From: Cristatella mucedo
Taxonomy: Eukaryota; Bryozoa; Phylactolaemata; Cristatellidae
DNA: 64,000 nt
Assembly: GCA_009760855.2 (NCBI GenBank)
Contig: WPIO01000106.1
Location: 800,001 to 864,000 of the forward strand
Direction of reading: 5' to 3'
A model generated the notes under the pieces. The model was not told the origin of the DNA and searched no databases. It saw nothing but the letters and a program-made list of their open reading frames with translations. Position numbers and translations under genes: made by a program. Shown here piece by piece: positions 1 through 33,240 of this stretch; the first letter of the stretch is position 1; each line of letters starts with the position of its first letter.

Positions 1-874
<874 letters not shown>

Positions 875-1012
875 CAGTCTTGTCTGTGCATCTATCTGGG
901 CTGACATGCTTGCTAGCTGTGTGTGTGCATGGGGGGGAGAAGGGATGGTTGTCTGTTTGTTGCCTTTTTTAATTGCTGCTGATTCTGGCATGCTATCCGT
1001 CTGATTTTGCAG

Positions 1013-1080
1013 GACGATCGCTCGTCAGGAGAAGTAGAGAGGACATTGGCAGTGACGACATCCGGAAGCTTAGGGGCAAG
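1013..1080 (+). pseudogene. HPRT pseudogene exon 4 copy
   Basis: Acceptor attttgcag is kept. DDRSSGEVE reads in one frame and IGSDDIRKLRGK in another. The functional exon is 66 nt and this copy 68. The exon end is followed by atgggtg, so the first donor base looks mutated from G to A. Confidence 0.8.
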
Positions 1081-1469
1081 ATGGGTGCTCGCTTCACTCG
1101 GTGACTGCTGCTTTGGTGAGCAGCTGCTCCTTCTCCTGCCGCAATCCGACGGTTGTGCGGTTGCCAAGCATTCGAGGCAGACCGTCGCCGGGCGGCTGTT
1201 GTGTAGGTTTGCACACCCACCTGCCTGGAGGGCCTCTCCGTGCTACATGCTTTCGAGCAGCTGCGAGTGCGTGCCATTGTTGCTGGAGGATTGGGGAGGT
1301 GCAGGAAGTTGTGAGGAGTGCCTTGCCCACTGCATTTGCTCTTTCTCGTGAAAAAGAAGTAAAAACCTAGAAAAACGAAAGATGAATCATGTTGTCTTGG
1401 TAGGCAATCCGGACCTTTTGCCGAAGTACCTGCTTCCCTGCTGCCTACTCTGCCACAATTGTAGTAGTA

Positions 1470-1800
1470 GTAGTAATAATAATAATAATAATAATACATC
1501 CTTACAATAAGATAGGTTGTTTAAGTTTACTTAGTACGTCACGGTCAGTGATGCCATAATTACTATGTGTCCTTTGTAAAGTATTTCTAGTTGCGCAACG
1601 AGGTAACCCTGAGTTTTTAGCTTCTTTTCAAATGTTTTCAAGTCTGGGAAATGTCGTGATATTAATCGGTAGTGAGTTCCAGACTGTTGGACCATACGAA
1701 GTTAATAGCGCAGTCTCCAAACGCTTTGAGGTTCGTTTGAGGAAAACGGCTAAACGGCTTGAGTGAGAAGAATAGGCAGTACAATGCAAAGCCTGAATAT
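1470..1800 (-). mobile_element. LINE ORF2 C-terminal and 3' fragment
   Basis: On the minus strand it reads TSYGPTVWNSLPINITTFPR, the 'GPR.WNSLP' C-terminal motif of CR1/L2 elements, and ends in an ATT/TAT microsatellite at 1470-1495. Confidence 0.6.
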
Positions 1801-1804
1801 ATTG

Positions 1805-1965
1805 CTGGGCCGTGATAGCCCAGGAGATAAAGCATTCGCTCTTCATGACCGGGTTTGTGGGTTCGAACCCTGCAGTTAGGTGATTCTGTATTGCCAATTG
1901 CAAACAGTGGTGATAGCCGATACGGCTCTTCTGCTGCTATGTGACTCTTAAACCAGATAATAATA
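1805..1965 (+). mobile_element. SINE family B, tRNA-derived
   Basis: Head GGCCGTGATAGCCCAGGAGA, B-box-like GTGGGTTCGAACCCTGC, then the family-B body with GGTGATAGCCGATACGGCTC TTC. Lies within the HPRT pseudogene. Confidence 0.8.
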
Positions 1966-2401
1966 AAAAATTGAGGACATCCGGATTCTGAGCTGGGGTA
2001 ATGGGAGATAATGGTGGACTGCAGAGGCAGAGCCAGGAATTTCGACAGGGGGGCCAAGACCCACAATATTTTAATGTTGAGGGGCCACAGACCATAAATT
2101 AGTGAACAATTGTAACAGAAAATCGTAGTGCTTATTCGACACGAACTCGGTGCCGTTTGTTCATTGAATGGTATTATGGACAATAGTTGTCATTGGTGAT
2201 AGTCAGGGATGCAGGAGTAAAGGGTCGCCCAGGTTGCTGCCTCCCTTTGGGGGGCATGGCAGGGGCGACAAATCCCCCTCTGGCTCCGCCACTGGTTGTC
2301 TGGGTGGGTAGCAGGGAGGGTGGTGGTGGGTGTGTTCAGTGAGCACTCTCCTCTGTTCACTTGTGCCCAGCTCTCCCAGCTCGTGCCCAGGCTCGTCTGC
2401 C

Positions 2402-2450
2402 GCTAGACAAAATGAGGCTGTTAAATCAACTAGTGTTTTTTTATTTATTC
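2402..2450 (+). mobile_element. SINE family B tail remnant
   Basis: AAATGAGGCTGTTAAATCAA CTAGT matches the end of family B. No head. Confidence 0.5.
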
Positions 2451-2537
2451 AAATGAGGCAATTTGGTTTTGGCTGACCATTCACTTAACCTTATTTTATG
2501 TGGCCGTCTCTCAACAGCAAATGTCCTTTTCTTTAAA

Positions 2538-2638
2538 AACGTGCTGGTCTTCGAGGACATCATAGATACCGGACGGACGATGACAAAACTTACAAAGCTG
2601 CTTGAGCGATATGAGCCCAAAACCGTACTCGTCGAAAG
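2538..2638 (+). pseudogene. HPRT pseudogene exon 5/6 copy
   Basis: It encodes [20 protein letters not shown] followed by LLERYEPKTVLVE with an intact PRPP loop, then a good donor gtaggc. The two bases before it are AA instead of AG. The nearest upstream acceptor (2512-2517) would add 20 nt and shift the frame. Confidence 0.85.
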
Positions 2639-3129
2639 GTAGGCGCTGCTGGCCGGGCCTGAACTGTAAGGCCACAGACTGACACAGATGGGTGCTTGCC
2701 TGCTGCCATGTTAATGGCCAGCATCCGGCTTTCCGGCTCAGCATGGACTTGTAGGTCAGCACCCGCCCAGCGAGTCGAATTAATTCTGACGTCAGCCAAC
2801 CGAGCCGTCGGCCCTTGCCCCTTCGTCTGCCCAATCCCCCCCACCGTGCGGGCGTGCGCTCCTGCGGCCGGGGCAGTTTGATGATGCAGACCGCCGAGTA
2901 TTTGCTACGCAGCAATAGACTACAGTGAGCACTTCCGAGACTTGGTGGTAAACGAGCTCCGGCCGGTCGCCTGGCTGTTGTTGCTGCTGCACCCTGGTTG
3001 ATTGCTCACTCACAGTGAGTGGCATACGAATGGGCGTGGTGCTAGCAGAGGAGCGTGGCGCTAGCAGTAGCAATGGCCAGTAGCTTGGCTTTATTACTGG
3101 TAGAAGGTGAAGCTACTAAGCTACTTGCA

Positions 3130-3300
3130 ACTTGTGATGACAGCAAATCCCAGATGTACGGCCACGTGACTTATTCGCTGAATGAGCTGCTATGGCTCGA
3201 TCAACGAATGCAAAGCAAAATTCTTACTCTGACGCACGAGGCCTGCCATGGTTTTGGCTTCTTGATACCTTGCTGAACTGCCGAACCAGTTTCAGTCTCT
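3130..3300 (+). mobile_element. LINE ORF2 C-terminal fragment
   Basis: Encodes VTYSLNELLWLDQRMQSKIL then TLTHEACHGF, the LHWLPV..RI.YK.LTLTHKA.HG pattern after the RT domain. It lies inside the HPRT pseudogene. Confidence 0.65.
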
Positions 3301-3907
3301 TCGTGCTCCTCAGATCCTCGGTGAGCATTTGAATTTGAATAGTTGATTTTTATTTTTATAAAATTATTATTTGAATTTGAATAGCTATTTATTGAAGCAA
3401 TGAACTAGTTATTCGGTTCCTTCGCTTAAGGACCGACGTTGACGACCGACAGAAGCTTTTGTTCTGCAGGTTCTAACTCGCTCCCACAAATTCTCACGCA
3501 ACGACAGCTACTCGCCTGCTGCCAACAGCAGCAGCATGATCTCGTTTTCTCTTTGTCGCACTAGATGAAGTCTGATGGCTCCGGTTTGCACACAGAAAGC
3601 TGCTCATACTTTGAGTGCAATAAAGAAAACACCTGATTGCCATTTGCTCAGTTCTCGTGGCTTTTCGTAGCTGCACAAGGAAACGTGCGCGGTGCCTCAT
3701 CCGTAGTTGCGTCTTCTCCGCTCGCTCACCAGCTCTCATCTGGCGGCATTGCTGTTTAGCCAGCTGCCGTCGTCTGCTTTGCTTCGAATGCTGCACATGA
3801 CTGCCGATAACGCACGAGGGCATAGAACGGCTGACGACAGCTAGCCGAAAGGGGCGTGCATCCTGCTGCTGCAGCACTGGGGCTAGCCAAAAAAATTTAA
3901 AGAAAAA

Positions 3908-4050
3908 ACAAGTTAGCTCATTCAACAGCCTCATTTGAATAGTGGCAGAAGAGCCTTCACGGCTATCACTACCGCTTGCAGTTGGCAATGGAGACAGGGT
4001 CGAATCCACGACCTTGAAGAGCGAGCACCTATGCCCTGTGCTAAAACCGC
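3908..4050 (-). mobile_element. SINE family B
   Basis: Reversed: GGCAGAAGAGCCTTCACGGC, TATCACTACCGCTTGCAGTT and GGGTCGAATCCACGACCTT. It is followed at 4051 by unmatched sequence before the HPRT pseudogene last exon. Confidence 0.8.
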
Positions 4051-4236
4051 TGGCAATGAATCCCTGACGACTCTTGCATAGTACAGCAGGTGTCGTCTAC
4101 TTGTGCCATAGGACGTGTGATTCTGCACCTGAGCCCGCGTGCTGCTGCTGCTGCTGCATCGGCCTCTCATCGTGCCTGAATAGCGGGAAGCAGTTGCTTA
4201 GCTATCGGCCTTGACCCTGAATCGCATCTTCTGCAG

Positions 4237-4269
4237 CACTTGTGTGTAATCAACGACCACGGCAAGTAA
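4237..4269 (+). pseudogene. HPRT pseudogene last-exon copy
   Basis: Acceptor cttctgcag is followed by HLCVINDHGK and then TAA, where the intact gene has a Gln codon. The next codons, AAG TAC, still match the intact gene's KY. Confidence 0.75.
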
Positions 4270-5067
4270 AAGTACGGCCATCACAAGCAGAGCACTACAC
4301 TAACTGATTGTCGATGGCGACTAAGGCCAGAGCTCTGCCTTCGTTGTAATGTGTTCTCAGCTACTGCAGTTGCAGTGCCCGAACCGTCGGGGTCGCAATT
4401 GTCTCAGCTGGGCTTTTCTCTTTCCCACTTCCTTCCCTGGACAAGAGGAACCGTCGAATGCGGCTATGAGCGTGCAGCAACGGGGCCTCTTTTCAGGAGC
4501 GTCCAGTCACTTCTGAGCGATGGCAGCTTGTTTGCTTTTTTCGCACAACTCGACCGGGCGTGCTTCCGTGCTGCATCCATCATCTGACTCGATGCTTCTC
4601 GTCTGTCAGACACTGGTTTTCTGTGGCACAACTGGGGGCCGGCTCTGGCCGTCATGTTTAAGGCTATCTTAAATAATTTTCTTCTTGAAGCAAAACGTTG
4701 CTGGTTGCAGAGCAATCAATTGGGACACTCGGTCACGGATGGAATGCCGTCTCCCAGCATAGAGCTGAACTTAGTGCCCCACTAAAAGCAAAACCCCTCG
4801 TGGTAGCGGCAGCGACCAAGTGAAATCAGGCAGAATGGCAGAGCTATCGAAGCAGCTACATAGGCAAACTAGCTCACTGGTAGCTGCCCGTTGCTGTGTG
4901 AAACATTGCTTCTAATTAAATCATCTGCTTACCACCTAGATTGACCTGGGGCTTTGCGTCACGGCTTTGGTAATGTTGTCTACAGCAGAAGTGGTCCTTC
5001 GATGGCTGCATTGTATCGTCCATTGATTGGAAGCTCCTAGAATCAGGCGATGCCTCCCTTGTTATAT

Positions 5068-5230
5068 ACAAATACAACTCATTTTTATAGCACCCTAAGA
5101 TAACTAAATCTTTATTCAGGGGCTTCACGTATGCCACGGGGCTCGAGCCCACGACCTAGGTCATTAAATCCACTCACCTTGACCTTGGTCGGGCGGGCAT
5201 CTTAACTGCTGGGCCAATTACAGCAGCTGT
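5068..5230 (-). mobile_element. SINE family A, tRNA-derived
   Basis: On the minus strand it has a tRNA-like head with a B-box-like GGGCTCGAGCCC and a tail of AAGCCCCTGAATAAAGATTT..GGGTGCTATAAAAAT, related to the LINE tail. Confidence 0.75.
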
Positions 5231-6454
5231 GGTTACAGCTCACCAAATGATCCAGCAATCGCGCGATTGAGTGTCTAATGCCGGTAAGTGCTGTCATAGG
5301 CAGCAATGACAGTAAAACCGAAAAGCCGGAGCTGCTGAAAAAGAAACTCTTGTGAGATGAGAGCTGAAGCATTCAAACGAAGCGTCCACCAGGCAGGCTG
5401 CCTGTGTTTGCCACCTCTTGCAAAGCAGTTTCTACAGCGGTGTCATCTATCTACCTCTGATGGGCTACATAGGCTACTGTCATGCGCTATACTTAATCGG
5501 CTTTGTTGCGATCGAACAGTGCCTTCGATCCCGAGCAAGTTTGATCTATGACTTGTTCTGTTGTTTTAAGAACTGCTGATGAGTTTTTAGTGCTGGTCAG
5601 GGGAAGCAAGTTGCTTCGTGAGGACATGAAGCATCTTTAGCCGACTGTCCTATGGCTGTCAAAGCGACTTTCGGCAATGGAAGCAGTGAATCGAGCATGG
5701 TCCATAGTCAAAGCCAGAAGAGGGTCAAAGCCAAAAGAGGGTCAAAAATAGCACCGCACGGGCCTATCGCAAAAGTAAGTCGATCTGCACAAGTAAGTTG
5801 CTCATTCCAGGACGGGCACAAGCATTTTAAGGACGGATGGCTTCCAGTGTCGGCCTTCGAATCTGGCAAGAACTTCCTGATAGAGCTTCGTTCCCCTACA
5901 ATGCAAAGCCAGGGTCACAGTAGAGCTCAAGACAGGCTCGAAGCATGAGCCGACGTCATGCTGGGCTCCCGTTCGCCCAAAGTCTGTGCAGTAGCACATC
6001 GTTGCCGAGCATCAGGCAGAGGGAGACGTCAGTTGATTTTTGATGCACTCAGGATGCTGTCAATTAGGTGTCAGTGAAGAAACCGAACCCACTGCAGCCG
6101 AACCCAATGGGGGGAGGGGTACTGAGCTAATCAGAGTAATCCGGCACCTCAAGAAAAACCCTGCATACATATTTGGACCCACCAAGCTCAGCCGGCGGTT
6201 CCACCGCAGCCGAGTGAGTGCTGACACTAATGGGCTACATGCGACTTAGTGGAGCCCTGTCCCTTTGCGAAGCAAATAGCAGCCTGTTTGACAGGCACGA
6301 CCTGCAGACACTCATGGCCGAGGCTCATCTCGATCACTGCACTCAAAGCTGAAAGAAAGAACTTCCTGTAAGAGGTCGTTCTCTCCGTCACCTTGGCAAC
6401 AGGGAAACGGACAAGAGTACGAATAGTAATAATAACAAATAATAATATAAGCCG

Positions 6455-6623
6455 ACTTAACAGACTTACTGGTAAGGTGGCAGAAGAGCTTCAACGGCTA
6501 ACACCACTGGCTAGCACCATAGTGTGCAATCAGGAATAAAGGATCTCCAACTGCAGGATTTGAATCCACGACCTCGGTCGTTAAAAGCTAGCACCTTACT
6601 TCCTGGGCTATCACGGCCCAGTA
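6455..6623 (-). mobile_element. SINE family B
   Basis: Reversed: GTGGCAGAAGAGCTTCAACG, AGGATTTGAATCCACGACCT and TCCTGGGCTATCACGGCCCA at the tRNA-like 5' end. Confidence 0.8.
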
Positions 6624-7591
6624 AAGAGGTTAGTAGCAGAGGGTACTTTTGAAATTATGTCCCATTGGAGTACACTGGGAACTGCCACAGTACAGCAGAT
6701 GTCGATTTGGAAGCAACGGATATCTATGCTGCCGTGCATCCGACGAGTCAACAGTTCTGGCAACTCAATATTAAGGTCACCGGGGTAAAGTTGTTCGTAG
6801 CGCCTACAAAGTCGGCTCTAGTGGAGTCAATATCCCCATTTAATGACCATTTTGGTCGATTTCTGTATTCTCAAAGTAAGGTTAAGAACTATTCCAGTCA
6901 ACAAATGGAATGCTTATAGCGTGCTGGACTGTGCTGGTATCGCCGTCGATACCGCTGTATTGTATGATATGAGTAGCACTCCAGTTCCACCAGTTCAAGT
7001 TTGATTCGATTAGCAATCCTGCTTTTCAAGCCAGGTTCTGGACACTGCCTATTCCGTACTGGGCAGTAATACTGGGCTAATACAAGCGCCAAACCATTCC
7101 GCTAGTAATTCTCCTTTTCAAACTGGATGCTTGGCACCACTTATTCCAAATTGGCAGGCCAAGTAGCTATGGAGAGATAGAAAGGCGTGTCGTGGCGTCG
7201 GGCGGCGGGGTGTAAAGCCAAGATCTTCGAACAGCAGCTGAAGTCATGCCAACACATCCATTGAACATGCTAGCTGGATCAGACCGGTAGGAGCGTATGG
7301 CCCTAGCAATTATCAGCGGATCGATCTCCCGCGTGTTTCTGGGTGTACTCAGTCGTATTTGCTTTCTCTTCAGTAAACGCTGGGCGCTACTGGGCCGTGA
7401 GCGCCGAGACTCCAATGCACTTTTCGCGATCGGAAGTTACACGCGGTTTGAAAGTGCTCGGTATCTTCATTCGACGTGAGCTAATCGCACCGACTGGCGG
7501 GAGGTTCACATCCACTAGCAATAATGTATGGTCTTGCTTTTTGATGCCGACTACCCCCATTCTATCTCCCCTTCTCCCAATCTCTCCCCTC

Positions 7592-7647
7592 TAACCGTGG
7601 ACGAAGCGTACGCTCCTATGCAGGAGCGTACGCTTCGTCCACGGTTA
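7592..7647. repeat. Perfect hairpin, 26-bp arms and 4-base loop
   Basis: Arms 7592-7617 and 7622-7647 are exact complements around ATGC. About 0.86 kb upstream of HPRT exon 1. Confidence 0.97.
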
Positions 7648-8027
7648 CATTTTTCTGCGGAATAGAACTTGCCATATATTTCTGCCTGAGCATACTGAAT
7701 AGGAAGACCGAGTTTCTTTTTTAGCGGCAATATGGTACCTTTTAGATTCTTGTTGTTGTAGCAAGGAGTGACCAAAACATGGATCGAATTCACATCCAAT
7801 AATTAATAATATATATATATCTCCAATAATTGATAATTTAGGATTTTCGCCATCGAATCGTCCCAGTTCTCAGTTTAAGGGAGACATGACTAACGTTTGC
7901 GAGCGAAAACATCTGAATTGGCGACATCGCGGCGTCATCGGCGGATCTCACTCAGGAACGCCGAAGAGCATCGCGATCATTCAGTGGAAGTAGGTCGTAC
8001 GACGAGTGCGTGCAACAAAGTTTGACG

Positions 8028-8170
8028 TTGATTTGGTCGAGCGGTTAAGATGCTCGCCCCGACCAAGATCTGGCTGAGGTCGTGGGCTCGAGCCCCGAGG
8101 CTTATGTGAAGCGCCTGAATAGAGATTAAGTTTTCCTAGGGCGCTATACAAATGAATTGTATTCATTTAT
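8028..8170 (+). mobile_element. SINE family A, nearly complete
   Basis: Head TTTGGTCGAGCGGTTAAGAT, A-box-like for a tRNA, then GGGCTCGAGCCCC and the tail GAAGCGCCTGAATAGAGATT..GGGCGCTATACAAATG. It sits about 330 bp upstream of HPRT exon 1, beside the CpG island. Confidence 0.85.
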
Positions 8171-8503
8171 TTAGTGAACGTGTGTGTAGTCTGCAGCCCT
8201 AATCGGTACGCGACACGCCCTCAGGGGGAGAAATGCCTACTACGGAACGCTGGAGCGGACCCTGACCCTTCGCAAAACCCTAGGTCTGTCCGGCAAGCAC
8301 TCATCCACCACGCATTTTTATGCGACCCGACCGTCTTTCGTCCCAGGGCGGGCGCAGCGGACAGACACCGCCGGGGCGGGGCGGCGGCTCGCGCCGGTTA
8401 CCCGCACGACGGTCACGTGGTCGACAGCGCCCGAGTCGACGGCTCCTCCGTCCATTCGCCTCGTGGCTCGCGTCCTCGCTCGCCGACTCGCGTCTTGCAG
8501 GAA

Positions 8504-29864
<21,361 letters not shown>

Positions 29865-30027
29865 CTGACAGCTGACAGAGAGGCCTGCTCCTCCTCAGAC
29901 ATGGTCAGATGTATCGTCTGCTGTCTCGGAACTTGATCTGCCACATTCGTGGAATACTGTAATTCGCTATTCTCTTTTGGACTACCGTCCTGCTTATTGT
30001 TAGAGTCGATTATGTTATTCATAACTG

Positions 30028-30033
30028 AATAAA
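30028..30033 (+). terminator. Polyadenylation signal AATAAA of HPRT
   Basis: A canonical AATAAA lies 164 bases after the HPRT stop codon, so the 3' UTR is probably about 190 bases. Confidence 0.6.
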
Positions 30034-30124
30034 TCCTGAAGGACAGCACACAGCAGTTGGTGCATGTAACTCTCCATGCTGGGTGTCAGTAGGTGTGCAA
30101 GGTTTTTCTTGTGTACCTGCTGCC

Positions 30125-30166
30125 GGTCAAACAACATGCACCGAAAAGTTGGGTGCATGTTTGACC
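30125..30166. repeat. Imperfect hairpin downstream of HPRT
   Basis: GGTCAAACAACATGCACC pairs with GGTGCATGTTTGACC across a nine-base loop, with a three-base bulge. Confidence 0.8.
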
Positions 30167-31171
30167 AGCCAGTCGTTCTTTCATTGTTGCAGGAGGGTTT
30201 GGGTGCTGTGCATTACTTTTGAATTTTGTCAGCATGCAGCTATTGTCAGCTTTATATCCCTTGGTAGACTTCAGAGGTACCCACTTAATTAACAAGGTCG
30301 CACAGATCTTTACTACGACCAGGGCAGATTACAGTAGGCTTTCGCATCACTTTATTGCTGAATATTCAAACCGCTCACGAAGTGATAAAAAAATGTCGTG
30401 GGAACTTGACTCATTGTTTTATAATTTTGCAATCAGGAGACCGTGGGGTCTCATGGCACAAAAATAGGTCCGAGTTTACTGTTTCGGAAATCGGGCCCGG
30501 GGAAGAGTTGGGAATCGGCTTTAGCTATCACTACTTACTGATGACTGACGAACTTGAGCAGTACGTTAACCTGCAGGCAACAGTAGTGCGGCCGTTGCAT
30601 CTCTGGGCGTTATCGCATGTTTAACTAACGGGTGATGGTAAGATCAGTTCGTGAAACTAAGTGCTGACAAACATGCAAGGATCGGAGTTTCCCCGAAAGA
30701 GGCCTGGCTCGGCTTCTGCTTAGGGCCTGATTCATTGGACGATTGCAGTTTGCCAACGCTGTGACCTGTAACAGCATTTGTGTGGTACTCTTCAGGATTC
30801 AGTATTGCCATTGAGCCCATTCGGTAGTAGTATTATCAATATATTACACTACTTTATAAATATACTACGCTAAGTTCTATAATAGTGTCAATTTTTCTTT
30901 GAAGAAACCAACCTACCTTACGCCTAGAATCATTACTTGGCTATCGCTATATGAGGTGGGGTAGTGCCACCATCATCCTAGTGTTAGGTGTTCTATGACG
31001 ATTACTTGACTTTCATGTTTCATTCAACTGTAGACCATCTGCTGCTAGCCATCATGTTCAAACCCTATCAAAGATTAGTGACTTGTTACTGCAGAGGCTG
31101 GCCAGTAAGCGTTTCCTGTCTCCTAGACTGCCGAGTCTCGGTCGTAGCAGATTATGTCGATTTAAAAATAA

Positions 31172-31327
31172 ATACAAGTAATATGCTTAGCGCCTAAAAT
31201 CCAAGAGAACTCAAATCTGTATTCGGGCACTTCACATATGCCATGGGTTTCGAGCCCACAGCATCGGCATCAAATGCATTAACCCTGACCTTGGTCGAGG
31301 CAGCACCTTAACTGCTTGGGCTAAACC
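31172..31327 (-). mobile_element. SINE family A
   Basis: Reversed: TTAGCGCCTAAAATCCAAGA, TTTCGAGCCCACAGCATCGG and TTAACTGCTTGGGCTAAA. Confidence 0.75.
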
Positions 31328-31492
31328 CTCGCGTTTAGGCAGCTTATGCTTTGGGTGACCTGTGGAGACTCGCCAGTGGAACACCAGCTCAGTCTCTATG
31401 ACTTTGTGTTAGTCCGATAAGGATGCAGAGGTCATTAGCTCTTACATCCAGGCAAATACGCACATACCTTGTTGGTGTAACCATACCTTGTT

Positions 31493-31562
31493 GGTGCTGC
31501 TAGAAGGATTCGAACTGCGACCTCTAGATCGCAAATCGGGTGCCACTAACTATCGGCGGCAC
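31493..31562 (-). pseudogene. Degenerate tRNA-like sequence
   Basis: The minus strand has a D-arm-like TAGTTAGTGGCA, an anticodon-loop-like TTTGCGA, a variable-region-like AGGTCGCAG and a T-loop-like TTCGAATCC in tRNA spacing. Acceptor, anticodon and T stems pair poorly. It is a tRNA pseudogene or the head of an old SINE, not a working tRNA. Confidence 0.35.
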
Positions 31563-32057
31563 TCCATTCTTAATATGGCCGGTAGCTTATATATTTCTAA
31601 GCCCCTGAAATGTCCGTTCATTGGTGGACAACTTCTTATACTCGAGTGCAGACCCCTAATTCTTACGAGCACTGACCATGTGTGCAACGAGGAGTGGACT
31701 CGGACATTGAGCAGACAACCAAGAGACCAGCTTGACAACCAGAGAGCCAAGCTTGTGTTAATTCGGATGCACACTCTCTAGTGGGCGCTCGCGGTTTTTT
31801 GCCGTACTGCTCGAGGTCGTCATCGAGTTGCATATGAAGGCGCTGGGTACTAGGTAGGAAAGAGCAAACGAGCTAGCGGCGTCCATGACGCGCCGTCCTA
31901 GACCTTGCTCGAGTGCGAGGCCTATGACCTTGGACACGCCCCCACGAGGAGTTTGGTTTACTAGAGCGATGGTATAGAGATTTCTCCCCCCCAGGCCAAG
32001 TGCGATTCGCAAGGCTTCCAGCCGCCTAAAGTCGACAGTGAAGTCTGAAAAATATAC

Positions 32058-32218
32058 AATCATTTATATAGCGCCGCCCTAAGATAACTGAATCTCCAGG
32101 CGCTTCACGTGAGTCACCGCAGGGCTCGAGCATGCGACCTCGTTCGTGAAGGTGAACCTTGACTTCGATCGCTAAAGGCGAGCACCTTAGCCCCTTGGCC
32201 ACACCAGGGCAGCCCACT
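32058..32218 (-). mobile_element. SINE family A
   Basis: Reversed: ATAGCGCCGCCCTAAGATAA, CAGGCGCTTCACGTGAGTCA and GGGCTCGAGCATGCGACCTC, ending CCCCTTGGCCACACC. Confidence 0.75.
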
Positions 32219-32221
32219 TAC

Positions 32222-32400
32222 TTTATTGCTTATCTACATTTCGACCCTGTGCATGTCACATCTAACAATGTTATATGGTAGGTGACATTGCGAATGGTAC
32301 CACTGATCGTCTGGTCGTGCTTTCTTTACAGCATCTGTAAAGTGCCTAGAAAGAGATTCAGTTATCCGAGGGCGCTATATAAACATATTATTATTATTAT
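32222..32400 (+). mobile_element. LINE 3' UTR and tail
   Basis: Carries the CTGTGCATGTCAC..CTAAC block of the 29.2 kb tail and ends GAGGGCGCTATATAAAC plus ATT repeats. Confidence 0.75.
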
Positions 32401-32459
32401 GGTTAATACGTGCAGAGGCGAGATTTTTTACATTGTTTTACAAAAGCCAAACGAGCTTA

Positions 32460-32798
32460 ACCGCTTGCTCTCAAAGCCTGTATCTCACTCCCGACTTCCG
32501 TCACGACATCCCCTGACCTGATCACATTTAAAAAGAAATTAAAAACATTTATTACAGCATTTAGTGGGTTCCAGTGATTCGTCCTTTATGTGCTTATGCA
32601 TGTTGGCACTGTGCATGCTGCCGCTAACCATATTTGCATACTGGCCATGTGCATGTCACCCTTAAACCATATGATTATTGTTGTTTATCAAGCATGATAC
32701 CACTCACCATTCGATCGTGTTTCTTTTGCAGCAATTGCAAAGTGACTAGAGATGGGGTTCTCTGGGGGCGCTTTATCAAGTGTATTATTATTATTGTT
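32460..32798 (+). mobile_element. LINE 3' fragment
   Basis: Close match to 29020-29340: CCCTGACCTGATCACATT, TTTAGTGGG..CCAGTGATTC, then the tail with GGGGGCGCTTTATCAAGTG and ATT repeats. Directly follows another copy at 32222-32400. Confidence 0.85.
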
Positions 32799-33240
32799 CT
32801 TATCACAAACACGAAATCAGCTCAGAAGGCACTGATCAGCTACTTCTGCCGACCAAGGAAGGCTTTCCCCGCTTTCCTGCCAAGGAACTGTAACCGCCGG
32901 TGCGTCCTTCAAATCGGCACGGTCTTCCGCATCCTTTACCTTAAGTGAATTTGTTAAGTATTGGCGTTGCTGTGTCCGGAAAGAGTCGCTTCGGAGTACA
33001 TCTATGCTGAGATTCATGAGCTAGTAGACATATCAGAAAGACCGACAGGTAAAATACTGATTCCAGTGACTCGCTTATTAATTAAGTAATTCTCTTGCGT
33101 AAGATAACGTACTTAACTATTAGCGCTCCGCTGGCAGTGCAAGCCGTCATCATTAGCTTCCGGCAGCAGTTGTCACAGCGATTCAGTTTGGGTGTTAGTG
33201 GCGTTGTTACAGCTGTGGCCGGCTACTGGCTTCGCCGGGG

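Larger units (their letters stand above)
1013..4269 (+). pseudogene. Tandem HPRT pseudogene, exons 4, 5/6 and 9 remain
   Basis: Three exon-sized HPRT matches lie in order on the same strand as the intact gene, 4 kb upstream of it. The exon-4 copy (1013-1080) has a two-base net insertion that shifts the frame, and its donor reads AT instead of GT. The exon-5/6 copy (2538-2638) keeps its 101-nt length, but the position of its acceptor AG now reads AA. The exon-9 copy (4237-4269) stops five codons early. I found no equivalents of exons 7 and 8. Introns are retained, so this is a duplicated rather than retrocopied pseudogene. Exons 1-3, if present, lie left of the window. Confidence 0.82.
4290..8027. 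other. Intergenic DNA between HPRT pseudogene and gene
   Basis: Apart from two SINEs (5068-5230, 6455-6623) and the hairpin at 7592-7647, I see no supported feature. Short frames here have no family resemblance. Confidence 0.5.
30034..33240. other. Region between HPRT and the NDUFAF2-like gene
   Basis: Contains the 30125 hairpin, two family-A SINEs, a tRNA-like relic and two LINE tails. 30170-31170 shows nothing supported. Confidence 0.6.

Noticed and set aside
993-1499. 168-codon minus-strand frame starting with poly-Tyr
   Set aside because: Poly-Tyr comes from the AAT repeat of a LINE tail; the rest lies across an HPRT pseudogene exon on the other strand.
3070-3130. Possible HPRT pseudogene exon 7 (SLALLLVEGEATK)
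   Set aside because: Only a few residues resemble SLLVKRTP and there are no matching splice sites; judged chance.
3290-3325. Acceptor-like tttcag followed by TCTCTTCGTG and a gtgagc
   Set aside because: Only 25 nt between splice-like signals where the HPRT exon is 47 nt; the similarity ends after three residues.
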